From Opacimonas immobilis (lineage in GTDB: Bacteria; Pseudomonadota; Gammaproteobacteria; Enterobacterales; Alteromonadaceae): 64,000 bases of DNA. Below, piece after piece: positions 34,766-43,077 of this stretch. The DNA lies in contig NZ_CP182485.1 in the NCBI RefSeq assembly GCF_048282545.1, forward strand, positions 1,054,001 to 1,118,000, in the 5' to 3' direction. The first letter of the stretch is position 1, and the number at the start of each line of letters is the position of its first letter. The translations under genes were made by a program, and so were the position numbers. Under the pieces are notes generated by a model. The model did not search any database, was not told the DNA's origin, and was given only the letters and a program-made list of their open reading frames with translations.

Positions 34766-36541
34766 TTATTTATGCGCGAGTAATTTACGCAGTTCTTCTT
34801 TCTCACCAAGCGTCAGCTGGCTATGTCGAGATTTTGCCAATAATTCGTCCGCACGACCTTTAAGATATTGTTGAATTAAACGCGAAAAAGCATCGGCATA
34901 CACCGTGTCATAATCTTCTGGATTGACCAGACATTCCTGCTGCATAAGTGCGGTTAAATGGGGAGACGCATCGTGGTCTTTAAACGCTTCAAACAACATA
35001 CCGGTATTTGCGTTCGGATGCTCTACGCAATACGCATGGAGTTGCATAAAAATAGGCCAGCCTTTGAACCCAGCGGTGACTAGAAGTTGGGGTTGTACTT
35101 GCTGTACATCAGTCGCTAGTTGCGGCGCTTCCAAAAGTAAGCGGATTAACATCCGAACGGGGGACTGCTCAAGTTTTTGCGCCCCTTTGCTAAAATCTTT
35201 TTTGGGTTTGCGCTGAGATTGTGCCGACTTGATATCACGGTCAATTTGATATTTGTCGTGCTCACCACAGATGCGCGAAAGTTCTGAAGTGAGAAGCTCT
35301 TTTTGGTTTGTACCCAAAATACTGTCAATCAGAGGTTGGGCAACTTTTTTAAGCGCGGCTTTGCCTTCAGTTGACGTCACTGAGTGCTCTTTGAGGAGGT
35401 GTTCAAACATAAACTGTGAAAGGGGTTGTGCTTGTTGGAATAAATCTTCCATTGCCTCTTTGCCAATTTGACGCACCATGGTATCCGGATCTTCTCCATC
35501 GGGCAGAAACATAAACTTGATCTGTTTGCCATCTTGTAACATGGGTAAGGCATTTTCTAAGGTACGCCATGCCGCCTTGCGTCCAGCATTATCCCCATCG
35601 TAACAGCAGACGATTTCATCCGTATTGCGGAACATTAACTGTACATGATCGGGAGTGGTTGCTGTACCTAGGGAAGCGACAGCATAATCAATCTCGTATT
35701 GACTCAAGGCAACCACATCCATATAGCCTTCTACAACGACTAAGCGTTTTAATGAGCGATGTAATGTTCGAGCCCGATGTAATCCATAAAGCTCTGAGCC
35801 TTTATGGAAAATTCGAGTTTCGGGTGAGTTGAGATATTTGGGGCTTTGTTCGGCCTGCATCACACGACCACCAAAGCCAATAACCCGACCGCGCCGGTCG
35901 CGGATCGGGAACATCAACCTCCCACGGAAAAAATCATAGCGCTTACCGCGTTCATTCTCAGTCGTTAACTTTAAATCTAAACATTGTTGCGAGCGTTGCG
36001 GGTTGGTGGCTAATGCATCACTGAGGTATTGCCATTCATCAGGGGCAAAACCGATTTCCCAAGCTTTAGCAATTTCCCCACTTAAGCCACGTTGTTTGAG
36101 ATAATCGATAACTTGAGCATGATCTGGGTGTTTACGCAATGCAACCTGAAATAACTTACAGGCTTGTTCCATTAATTCAAAGTCATTATCGGCTTGTTGT
36201 TTTTTTTGCGCAGCTTTGCTTGGATCATAGTTGGAGTGTTGTTCTCGAGGAACATCAATCCCATGGGTACGAGCCAATTCTTCAATGGCTTCAACAAACT
36301 CTAGACGGTCATAGTCCATCAAAAAACTGATGACATTACCGTGCGCACCACACCCAAAACAATGATAAAACTGTTTGTCAGGGGCAACGCTAAAAGATGG
36401 GGATTTTTCGTTGTGAAAAGGACAGCAGGCTTGGTAATTACGACCGGCTTTTTTGAGCTTTACGCGCGCATCAATAATATCCACGATATCTGATCGCGCG
36501 ATTAGATCGTCAATAAATTCCCGAGGGATCCTACCCGCCAT
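34766..36541 (-). CDS. dnaG: DNA primase DnaG
   Basis: Synthesises RNA primers at the replication fork. Length is 591 (E. coli 581). The CHC2 zinc domain near residue 40 shows CCPFHNEKSPSF and FYHCFGCGAHGN. The RNA polymerase/TOPRIM core has VVEGYMDVVALSQYEI and CCYDGDNAGRKAA with the catalytic acids. The C-terminal DnaB-binding region ends SRHSQLTLGEKEELRKLLAHK. It lies 8 bp behind yqeY and ahead of rpoD in the conserved macromolecular synthesis operon. Confidence 0.98.
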   Translation of the reverse strand: MAGRIPREFIDDLIARSDIVDIIDARVKLKKAGRNYQACCPFHNEKSPSFSVAPDKQFYHCFGCGAHGNVISFLMDYDRLEFVEAIEELARTHGIDVPREQHSNYDPSKAAQKKQQADNDFELMEQACKLFQVALRKHPDHAQVIDYLKQRGLSGEIAKAWEIGFAPDEWQYLSDALATNPQRSQQCLDLKLTTENERGKRYDFFRGRLMFPIRDRRGRVIGFGGRVMQAEQSPKYLNSPETRIFHKGSELYGLHRARTLHRSLKRLVVVEGYMDVVALSQYEIDYAVASLGTATTPDHVQLMFRNTDEIVCCYDGDNAGRKAAWRTLENALPMLQDGKQIKFMFLPDGEDPDTMVRQIGKEAMEDLFQQAQPLSQFMFEHLLKEHSVTSTEGKAALKKVAQPLIDSILGTNQKELLTSELSRICGEHDKYQIDRDIKSAQSQRKPKKDFSKGAQKLEQSPVRMLIRLLLEAPQLATDVQQVQPQLLVTAGFKGWPIFMQLHAYCVEHPNANTGMLFEAFKDHDASPHLTALMQQECLVNPEDYDTVYADAFSRLIQQYLKGRADELLAKSRHSQLTLGEKEELRKLLAHK

Positions 36542-36549
36542 TTAATCGT

Positions 36550-36993
36550 TTAGCCTAATTGTGCTTTGATTAAACCACTGACTTGTCCTAAGTCCGCCCG
36601 ACCTTGCATCTTTGGACGTAAAACACCCATGACTTTGCCCATATCAGCCATGCCATTGGCGCCCGTTTGGGAAATAGCCTCGACAATCATGGCATTGATT
36701 TCAGCTTCGCTGAGCGCTTGTGGCAAGAAGTCTTGCAAGATTACAATTTCAGCGTCTTCATTGTCAGCCAAATCATCACGGCCTGCGTCGCGGAATTGCT
36801 GTGATGCATCTTTGCGTTGCTTTACCATCTTGGTAATGATCTGCAAAACATCCGTATCGTTCAGCTCAACGCGCTCGTCTATTTCACGTTGCTTGACTGC
36901 TGCCAGGGCCATGCGAATAGTTCCCAAACGCAATTTGTCTTTGGCGCGCATCGCGTCTTTTTGAGCGTTTTTTAACTCATCTAGTAAAGCCAT
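36550..36993 (-). CDS. yqeY: GatB/YqeY domain-containing protein
   Basis: Small protein of 147 residues related to the C-terminal tRNA-binding domain of GatB. It starts MALLDELKNAQKDAMRAKDKLRLGTIRM and has the conserved GMADMGKVMGVLRPKMQGRADLGQVS segment in its C-terminal half. Members are thought to bind tRNA or act in translation quality, but the role is not settled. It sits between rpsU and dnaG, as in many gammaproteobacteria outside the enterics, 8 bp from dnaG. Confidence 0.92.
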   Translation of the reverse strand: MALLDELKNAQKDAMRAKDKLRLGTIRMALAAVKQREIDERVELNDTDVLQIITKMVKQRKDASQQFRDAGRDDLADNEDAEIVILQDFLPQALSEAEINAMIVEAISQTGANGMADMGKVMGVLRPKMQGRADLGQVSGLIKAQLG

Positions 36994-37061
36994 ATTGGTA
37001 TCCTTTGTTCTTAAAGATAATCGCAGACTATCTATTTTTTATTGTCAAATATAATACAGCA

Positions 37062-37094
37062 AAAACACAAAAAGCGGTTAAAAAACCGCTTTGA
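37062..37094 (-). terminator. Attenuating terminator between rpsU and yqeY
   Basis: AAAGCGGTT (37071-37079) pairs with AACCGCTTT (37084-37092) around a 4-base loop, and the minus-strand 3' side runs into TTGTGTTTTT. Its place between rpsU and the downstream genes matches the known internal terminator of the E. coli rpsU-dnaG-rpoD operon. Confidence 0.75.
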
Positions 37095-37144
37095 GTTTAT
37101 ACCTTGTAAACATATGAAACGCTACAAGGAATGCTAATCAATGA

Positions 37145-37360
37145 TTAGTATAATTTAACGCGACGAGCGTTTTCGCGAGATAGCTTCTTCAAGTGACGCT
37201 TTTTCGCAGCCGCTTTTTTGCGCTTGCGTTCCCACGTTGGCTTCTCGAAGAACTCACGCTTACGGACTTCTGATAAGATACCCGCTTTTTCGCAAGAACG
37301 CTTAAAACGACGTAGTGCTACGTCAAACGGTTCGTTGTCTTTTACTTTAACGATCGGCAT
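37145..37360 (-). CDS. rpsU: 30S ribosomal protein S21
   Basis: Small basic subunit protein that binds near the anti-Shine-Dalgarno end of 16S rRNA. It is 71 residues with the same length and ends as E. coli S21: MPIVKVKDNEPFDVALRRFK at the start and SRENARRVKLY at the end. First gene of the macromolecular synthesis block and divergent from tsaD. A terminator follows, so S21 can be made in excess of primase and sigma factor. Confidence 0.98.
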   Translation of the reverse strand: MPIVKVKDNEPFDVALRRFKRSCEKAGILSEVRKREFFEKPTWERKRKKAAAKKRHLKKLSRENARRVKLY

Positions 37361-37483
37361 TAAAACTCAACCTCAATATGTCAATAATCTTCAATTCGAG
37401 TCGTGTGCGTCTAGTGCATCAATGCCGGTTTGGGCAAATAAAGCGACATTTCACGAGTCGACTTGGCTAAAAAATGGTGCGCT

Positions 37484-37512
37484 ATACTAATCTTTATAGC
37501 GTCTGTTGTAAA
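37484..37512 (-). promoter_or_regulatory. Candidate promoter of rpsU
   Basis: On the minus strand TTTACA (37512-37507) and TAGTAT (37489-37484) are 17 bp apart, about 120 bp upstream of rpsU. The -10 overlaps an inverted repeat, CGCTATA (37480-37486) with TATAGCG (37495-37501), which could be an operator. Confidence 0.4.
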
Positions 37513-37601
37513 GTCAGAATTGCGATTATTTGAACATTTGTGGCAAATGGTTGAAAAATCCGTACAATCCACACCATTGTTACTCCATCTCGACTAACAC
37601 C

Positions 37602-38621
37602 ATGCGTATTTTGGGAATTGAAACCTCTTGTGATGAAACCGGCATAGCTGTGTACGACAGCGAGCAGGGGTTACTCGCTCATCATCTTTATAGTCAAGTT
37701 AAATTACACGCTGATTATGGCGGTGTGGTGCCTGAATTAGCCTCTCGTGACCATGCCCGAAAAATCATACCTTTGGTACAGAAGACCCTTGCTGAAGCAC
37801 ATTCCTCACGCCGTGATATTGATGCAATTGCCTATACTCGAGGACCAGGTTTAATCGGAGCATTACTCGTCGGAGCAAGCGTAGGTCGAAGCTTGGCTTA
37901 TGCCTGGGGCATCCCAACTGTTGGCGTACATCATATGGAAGGACATCTTTTAGCCCCCATGCTAGAGGACAATGCACCTGAATATCCATTTATTGCGTTG
38001 TTAGTCAGTGGAGGGCACTCGATGATCGTCGATGTCAAAGGCATTGGCGAGTACACTGTATTAGGTGAATCGATTGACGACGCCGCAGGTGAAGCGTTTG
38101 ATAAAACCGCTAAACTGATGGGACTGGACTATCCTGGGGGGCCGCATTTGGCCAAATTGGCGGATCAAGGCGAAGCAGGTCATTATCAATTTCCTCGCCC
38201 CATGTGCGATCGTCCTGGCTTAGATTTGAGCTTCAGTGGTCTCAAAACGTTTGCGGCGAACACGATCCGCGATAATGCCAATGACGAAATCACTCGAGCC
38301 AATATCGCTTATGCGTTCCAAGAAGCGGTAGTGGATACGTTACTTATCAAATCCAAACGCGCCCTCAAAGCAACCGGATATAAGCGAGTGGTGATTGCGG
38401 GTGGAGTCAGTGCCAATCGCATGTTGCGTAGCCGTTTTGATGAAGAAATGCAAAAGCTCGGCGGACAAGCTTATTATCCTAGTTTGGGTTTGTGTACAGA
38501 TAATGGGGCGATGATTGCCTATGCGGGAATGCAACGATTGTTAGCGGGGCAAGTCGAAAATGAATTCGCCAAAGTCATGCCGCGTTGGCCGTTGGAAAGT
38601 TTACCTGCATTAACCGACTAA
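37602..38621 (+). CDS. tsaD: tRNA N6-threonylcarbamoyladenosine transferase subunit TsaD
   Basis: Transfers the threonylcarbamoyl group to A37 of ANN-decoding tRNAs, together with TsaB and TsaE. From the ATG at 37602 it is 339 residues (E. coli 337). The ASKHA fold is plain: MRILGIETSCDETGIAVYD at the start, metal ligands His111 and His115 in GVHHMEGHLLAP, LLVSGGHSMIVDV, and VVIAGGVSANRMLR. A longer in-frame reading upstream lacks family support. It is divergent from rpsU as in E. coli and convergent with plsY. Confidence 0.97.
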   Translation: MRILGIETSCDETGIAVYDSEQGLLAHHLYSQVKLHADYGGVVPELASRDHARKIIPLVQKTLAEAHSSRRDIDAIAYTRGPGLIGALLVGASVGRSLAYAWGIPTVGVHHMEGHLLAPMLEDNAPEYPFIALLVSGGHSMIVDVKGIGEYTVLGESIDDAAGEAFDKTAKLMGLDYPGGPHLAKLADQGEAGHYQFPRPMCDRPGLDLSFSGLKTFAANTIRDNANDEITRANIAYAFQEAVVDTLLIKSKRALKATGYKRVVIAGGVSANRMLRSRFDEEMQKLGGQAYYPSLGLCTDNGAMIAYAGMQRLLAGQVENEFAKVMPRWPLESLPALTD

Positions 38622-38630
38622 ACCCATTTA

Positions 38631-39227
38631 TTACGTTTTTGGCTCAGTACCATGCAGAAGCCTTGCAATATTGCCACGATGTTGCCAGATGATCAGTGCG
38701 CTAAGCATACTCACCGCATATACATAGTCTGGTTTGAGCCAATAGGTTAAAGCGGGCGCGATGCAGACTGTCGTAAGAGCCGCGAGAGATGAGAAACGAA
38801 ACGCTTTGTAAACCAGCAACCAAGTGGTCAGAATTCCAACCAAAACCCCCCAATCCAGAGGGATCATGCAGCCTAGCGCGGTGGCAACGCCCTTGCCCCC
38901 AGTAAAACGAAAAAATAAAGGGTACATGTGTCCCAAACTCGCGGCGACGGCAATGCAGCCAAGCTCAAATGGATTCATACCTAGCATAAAGCCCGTGTAG
39001 ACTGGCACTAAGCCTTTTCCAAGATCAAATAATAAAACGCACAGCGCAGGTATTTGACCTGAAAGGCGATACACATTGGTTGCCCCAGGATTTTTTGAAC
39101 CATGCGTACGTGGGTCAGGCAGTTTACCTATACGACTGATCAAAATGGCACTGGAAATTGAGCCAAGTAAGTATGCAAAAAGACACAGAAATATCGCTAA
39201 GACAGAAATATACTTCCCCTGAAACAT
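38631..39227 (-). CDS. plsY: Glycerol-3-phosphate acyltransferase PlsY
   Basis: Integral membrane acyltransferase that uses acyl phosphate to acylate glycerol-3-phosphate, the first step of phospholipid synthesis. It is 198 residues with about five hydrophobic segments. The family motifs are visible: GSISSAILISRIGKLPDPRTHGSKNPGATNVYR in pieces (about 22-55), the glycine-rich LFDLGKGLVPVY and the GGKGVATALG loop near residue 110. It is divergent from folB with a 69-bp spacer, the E. coli arrangement. Confidence 0.95.
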   Translation of the reverse strand: MFQGKYISVLAIFLCLFAYLLGSISSAILISRIGKLPDPRTHGSKNPGATNVYRLSGQIPALCVLLFDLGKGLVPVYTGFMLGMNPFELGCIAVAASLGHMYPLFFRFTGGKGVATALGCMIPLDWGVLVGILTTWLLVYKAFRFSSLAALTTVCIAPALTYWLKPDYVYAVSMLSALIIWQHRGNIARLLHGTEPKT

Positions 39228-39296
39228 GGATATATGTGTATAATTTACCTGTTTTTATCCACAGATGCCAAATCAATCGACGAAGGTAGACAAGTT

Positions 39297-39656
39297 ATGT
39301 CTGATAAAGTACTCATACGCAATTTGCAATGCGATGTTCTCATTGGTGTGTATGATTTTGAGCGCGAGGCGAAGCAACGTGTGATTTTTGATATTGATTG
39401 TTTGGTGGATAATCGTAAAGCTGGTCAATCTGATGACGTCAAAGACGCCGTCGATTATGCACAAGTCGTTGGTATGATAGAAGAATTGTGCGATACCACA
39501 CAGTATCATTTACTTGAAGCATTAGCAGAACATGTTGCACGTGATGCAATAGCTCGGTTTAAGGCATTGAACGGCATTGTAATCACCTTATACAAGCCCG
39601 ATATCATGCCAAATGATGTGAATGTGGCCGTACAGATTGAACGGTTGCGCGGATGA
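39297..39656 (+). CDS. folB: Dihydroneopterin aldolase FolB
   Basis: Converts 7,8-dihydroneopterin to 6-hydroxymethyl-dihydropterin and glycolaldehyde in folate synthesis. It is 119 residues from the ATG at 39297, which has a GAAGG ribosome site; E. coli FolB is 122. Markers are VLIRNLQCDVLIGVYDFEREAKQ, the catalytic-site DYAQVVGMIEEL, HYLLEALAEHVA-like HLLEALAEHVARD and the C-terminal ITLYKPDIMPND. Its stop overlaps the folK start as ATGA, so the two are coupled. Confidence 0.95.
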   Translation: MSDKVLIRNLQCDVLIGVYDFEREAKQRVIFDIDCLVDNRKAGQSDDVKDAVDYAQVVGMIEELCDTTQYHLLEALAEHVARDAIARFKALNGIVITLYKPDIMPNDVNVAVQIERLRG

Positions 39657-40159
39657 GTCAGCCGCTTCACCACATATTAATCAGCGTGGGTTCGAATATT
39701 CGTAGAGAGTATTACACTCAGCGCGGACTACAATCATTGAAAGATGCATTTGGGCACATTCTGATTTCTCCCACCTACGAAAGTGCCGCGGTGGGTTTTG
39801 TCGGCAATCCTTTTTATAATCTCGTGGTCAGTGCGATGACAGATTTATCCATTGCCGAGGTAAATCGTTTATTCAAACAAATTGAAGACGCAAATGACCG
39901 CGATCGCAGTGAAAAAAAATTCGCCCCGCGCACTTTAGATATTGACCTGCTGACGTATGATGATACCGTGTGTATCGAGCCTGTGGTTCTGCCCAGGCCC
40001 GAAATTGAATACCATGCATTTTGTCTAAAACCCATGGCGGATTTGGTACCTGAGCACGTTCACCCAGGTACGGGCAAAACGTATGCCCAAATGTGGGCGA
40101 GCTTTGATCGCCCAGAGCAAACATTATGGACTATCAACAAACAATGGAACTTGAATTAA
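39653..40159 (+). CDS. folK: 2-amino-4-hydroxy-6-hydroxymethyldihydropteridine pyrophosphokinase FolK
   Basis: Transfers pyrophosphate from ATP to hydroxymethyl-dihydropterin, the step after FolB. It is 168 residues. ISVGSNIRREYYTQRGLQSL near the start, the GNPFYNLV pterin-site segment and the HPPK signature FAPRTLDIDLLTYDD (about 92-106) with the Mg-binding Asp pair are intact. It overlaps folB by 4 bases and is followed at once by uppP. The folB-folK adjacency is typical of non-enteric gammaproteobacteria. Confidence 0.94.
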   Translation: MSQPLHHILISVGSNIRREYYTQRGLQSLKDAFGHILISPTYESAAVGFVGNPFYNLVVSAMTDLSIAEVNRLFKQIEDANDRDRSEKKFAPRTLDIDLLTYDDTVCIEPVVLPRPEIEYHAFCLKPMADLVPEHVHPGTGKTYAQMWASFDRPEQTLWTINKQWNLN

Positions 40160-40160
40160 T

Positions 40161-40958
40161 ATGACGATTTTTGAAATCATCATCCTTGCGATCATCCAAG
40201 GGATCACCGAATTTTTACCCATTTCATCTTCTGCTCATTTGCTTTTACCTGAAGTGTTCTTGGGCTGGGAAGCGCAAGGCCTAGCATTTGATGTGGCGGT
40301 GCACATGGGGAGTTTATTGGCGGTTATGATTTATTTTCGTAATGACATCATTGCCATGACCATCGATTGGGTCAGCAAAGGGTTTACCCGTCAGCAGACT
40401 CCCAATAGCCGCTTAGCGTGGTGGGTCATTTTGGCGACACTACCGGCTATCGCCTTTGGTGCGGTGTTCAAAAATGTCATTGAAGTATATTTACGCACTG
40501 GCGAGGTAATTGCCTTTACGACCATCGCCTTTGGTCTATTATTGTGGTACGCCGACCGCAAAGCTTCTTTGGCTCATGAAGTCACTCATATTGGTTGGAA
40601 ACACGCGCTCACGATAGGTTTTTCTCAAGTGCTCGCTCTCATCCCCGGCACCTCTCGATCAGGGATCACGATGACTACTGGTTTGTTATTGGGTTATAGC
40701 CGTGAGGCGGCTGCGCGGTTTTCGTTTTTATTATCCATTCCAGTGATTTTGGGCGCGGGGTTGTTGTCTACACTTGATCTCTTGGAAGAACCTTATCTTG
40801 TTGATTGGGCGGCCTTAGGCTACGGTGTATTATTTTCATTTGTCTCAGCTTATGCGTGTATCAGTTTATTTTTAGCTTGGATCAATCGCATTGGTATGAC
40901 GCCATTTGTTATTTATAGATTAGCGCTTGGCGCGATTCTTATATTGGTTCTCATTTAG
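40161..40958 (+). CDS. uppP: Undecaprenyl-diphosphatase UppP/BacA
   Basis: Membrane phosphatase that recycles undecaprenyl diphosphate to the lipid carrier for peptidoglycan and surface polymers. It is 265 residues with about eight hydrophobic segments. The two catalytic motifs are present: GITEFLPISSSAHLLL (near residue 15) and IPGTSRSGITMTTGLLLGYSR (near 165). The start follows the folK stop by one base. The plsY/folB/folK/uppP neighbourhood is conserved. Confidence 0.96.
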   Translation: MTIFEIIILAIIQGITEFLPISSSAHLLLPEVFLGWEAQGLAFDVAVHMGSLLAVMIYFRNDIIAMTIDWVSKGFTRQQTPNSRLAWWVILATLPAIAFGAVFKNVIEVYLRTGEVIAFTTIAFGLLLWYADRKASLAHEVTHIGWKHALTIGFSQVLALIPGTSRSGITMTTGLLLGYSREAAARFSFLLSIPVILGAGLLSTLDLLEEPYLVDWAALGYGVLFSFVSAYACISLFLAWINRIGMTPFVIYRLALGAILILVLI

Positions 40959-40969
40959 GGAGACACGTT

Positions 40970-41335
40970 ATGTCCGAAACCATTTTTGATAAAATCATCA
41001 GCAAAGCGATCCCAGCCACCATCATATACGAAGATGAGGATGTGTTGGCATTTAACGATATTAATCCGCAAGCCCCTATACACTTTTTGGTGATCCCAAA
41101 AAAACGCATTTCTACGATTAATGATATTGAAGTCGAAGATTGTGCGGTGGTAGGTAAGCTCTCAATGGTAGCGGCCCAAATAGCCAAAGAACAAGGCTTT
41201 GCCGAGGAAGGCTTTCGCACAGTGATGAACTGCAATCAGTATGGTGGACAGACGGTGTATCATATTCATCTGCATGTTCTGGCAGGAAAACCATTAGGCT
41301 GGCCTCCCTACCAGGAGCGATTAAAAGAAGCCTAA
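40970..41335 (+). CDS. hinT: HIT family purine nucleoside phosphoramidase (HinT-like)
   Basis: Histidine-triad hydrolase of adenosine phosphoramidates and AMP-lysine-type adducts. It is 121 residues. The triad is in QTVYHIHLHVLAGKPLGWPP (His-x-His-x-His) close to the C-terminus, and the N-terminal ETIFDKIISKAIPATIIYEDED is typical of the HINT branch. It follows uppP by 11 bp on the same strand with AGGGAG before the start. Its stop overlaps the rdgC stop region by 4 bases. Confidence 0.95.
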   Translation: MSETIFDKIISKAIPATIIYEDEDVLAFNDINPQAPIHFLVIPKKRISTINDIEVEDCAVVGKLSMVAAQIAKEQGFAEEGFRTVMNCNQYGGQTVYHIHLHVLAGKPLGWPPYQERLKEA

Positions 41336-42225
41336 TCGTTTAACGCAAAGGTGTCTTGCAAGAACTTGGCTAAGGCTAGGATCTCAGAAGAAGATAAAGC
41401 ATAGTCTGCGTCAAAGCGAGCGGCTTGCTGATCTTTTGGAATGTCTTGGTTTTGTTCTTTCAAATCATCCGCATATTTTATGCGTTTTATGCTGCAATCG
41501 GCGGTCAGTAAACAGCTGATTTGCTCATTAAGTGAAATACCGAGTTGCTCCACTAATTTGCCATGCGAAATATGTTGTAAGATCTCATCTGCTTGTAGGT
41601 CTTGATTTTTACATTTGACCACTGCACCTTCGTCATCAAACGCTTTGAGCTCCGCTTCCATGAGCAACTCAACCTCCACTGGAGGATTGTCCGTTACCCA
41701 GGCAGTTAATTGTGCGTGAACCGGCGATTTACAAAGCGGAACAACCGGAAGTGATTCTATGGCTTTGCGCAACATCGCAAGAAACACCTCCGCTTTCCCA
41801 TCCGCTGATGCATCAACCACCACTAAATCATCTTTGAGTGAAATAAACCCATAGGTTTTGGCATTTTTGGTAAAAGCTTGCGGCAATAATCGTTGAATAA
41901 TCTCTTGTTTCAGATCCTGTTGGGCTTTTTTACCAACTAGAGCACCGGTTTCACGTTCTACTTGGGCGACTTTGTCAGCTAATTCAGAATTGATCACAGG
42001 TGCTGGCAAAATCCGTTCTTGCTTTTTCAGACAGAACAAAAACGTATCGCCAACAATGTGAAACAGCATCTCGCTATCAGGTAATGGCGGTACAAATCCC
42101 ATTGTTGCCAATTCTTGTGAGCCGCAAGGGCGAAAAGCAACATTGGATAATTGCTCGGATAAGGTGTCTTCCGAAAAAGACAAGGGTTGAGTTAGTTGGT
42201 AAAGCTTAGCGTTTTTAAACCACAT
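41332..42225 (-). CDS. rdgC: Recombination-associated protein RdgC
   Basis: DNA-binding ring protein that modulates RecA. It is 297 residues (E. coli 303). It starts MWFKNAKLYQLTQPLSFSEDTL and has the family segments FRPCGSQELATMGFVPPL, LGALVGKKAQQDLKQEII-like GALVGKKAQQDLKQEIIQRLLP and the C-terminal DQQAARFDADYALSSSEI. It is divergent from phoB with a 136-bp spacer that carries the phoB Pho promoter. Confidence 0.95.
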   Translation of the reverse strand: MWFKNAKLYQLTQPLSFSEDTLSEQLSNVAFRPCGSQELATMGFVPPLPDSEMLFHIVGDTFLFCLKKQERILPAPVINSELADKVAQVERETGALVGKKAQQDLKQEIIQRLLPQAFTKNAKTYGFISLKDDLVVVDASADGKAEVFLAMLRKAIESLPVVPLCKSPVHAQLTAWVTDNPPVEVELLMEAELKAFDDEGAVVKCKNQDLQADEILQHISHGKLVEQLGISLNEQISCLLTADCSIKRIKYADDLKEQNQDIPKDQQAARFDADYALSSSEILALAKFLQDTFALND

Positions 42226-42299
42226 GGAGGATACCTAGTTGGCAATAAATGGGGCGCAGACAATAGCAAAATTTTGCCATTGTCACAATTGAGATGCAC

Positions 42300-42333
42300 T
42301 TTTAATAAAAATGTCATAAAGTCGGATGATAAT
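42300..42333 (+). promoter_or_regulatory. PhoB box and -10 of the phoBR promoter
   Basis: TTTTAATAAAAATGTCAT (42300-42317) is a pair of 7-mers at 11-bp spacing; the second matches CTGTCAT at 6/7, the first at 4/7. Exactly 10 bp downstream is GATAAT (42328-42333), a 5/6 match to TATAAT. This is the standard layout of PhoB-activated promoters and suggests autoregulation. Confidence 0.6.
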
Positions 42334-42361
42334 GAGTCCAAGATATTTGAAGGAACTACCT

Positions 42362-43048
42362 ATGTCTCGTTCTATTTTATTGATTGAAGACGAAGCGCCA
42401 ATTCGTGATATGTTACGTATTGTGCTTGAACAAGCCGGTTATGAAGTTGCCGAAGCAGGTGATTTTGATGAAGGTTTAGCCAAAGTGGTTGAACCGTTTC
42501 CAGATTTGATTTTGCTCGATTGGATGTTGCCAGGTGGCAGTGGTGTCCAGTTAGCGAAACGCTTAAAAGAGCAAGAGTATGCTCGAGATATTCCCATCAT
42601 TATGCTCACTGCACGTGGTGAAGAAGAAGACAAAATTCGAGGTCTTGAAGCCGGTGCGGACGATTACATCACCAAACCATTTTCACCCAAAGAACTGGTG
42701 GCACGAATCAAAGCCGTTATGCGTCGAGCCACGCCTACCACAAATGAAGAGCCGATTTCATATAGTGGTTTGGTGTTAGATCCTGTTTCGCATAGAGTGA
42801 CTGCTAATGGTGACCCCGTTGATATGGGGCCAACGGAATTTAAGCTGTTGCACTTTTTTATGTCTCATGCTGAGCGTGTGTATTCACGTGAACAGTTGTT
42901 AGACAATGTTTGGGGGACGAACGTGTATGTCGAAGACCGAACGGTGGATGTGCATATTCGTCGTTTGCGCAAAGCGATTTCGCAACACGGACATGATGCG
43001 ATGATTCAAACGGTGCGCGGTGCGGGATATCGGTTCTCAGCAAAATAA
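42362..43048 (+). CDS. phoB: Phosphate regulon response regulator PhoB
   Basis: OmpR-family response regulator that activates the Pho regulon. From the ATG at 42362 (MSRSILLIEDEAP) it is 228 residues, one fewer than E. coli PhoB. The receiver domain has Asp10/Glu11, the phosphoacceptor Asp53 in LILLDWMLPGGSG, and the Lys in DDYITKPFSPKELVARIKAV. The winged-helix DNA-binding domain follows from about 125 with GPTEFKLLHFFM and TVDVHIRRLRKAI. AAGGA is upstream of the start. phoR follows 29 bp later. Confidence 0.97.
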   Translation: MSRSILLIEDEAPIRDMLRIVLEQAGYEVAEAGDFDEGLAKVVEPFPDLILLDWMLPGGSGVQLAKRLKEQEYARDIPIIMLTARGEEEDKIRGLEAGADDYITKPFSPKELVARIKAVMRRATPTTNEEPISYSGLVLDPVSHRVTANGDPVDMGPTEFKLLHFFMSHAERVYSREQLLDNVWGTNVYVEDRTVDVHIRRLRKAISQHGHDAMIQTVRGAGYRFSAK

Positions 43049-43077
43049 TTTTAGCTTATTAACATTGGGGTTAGGGC

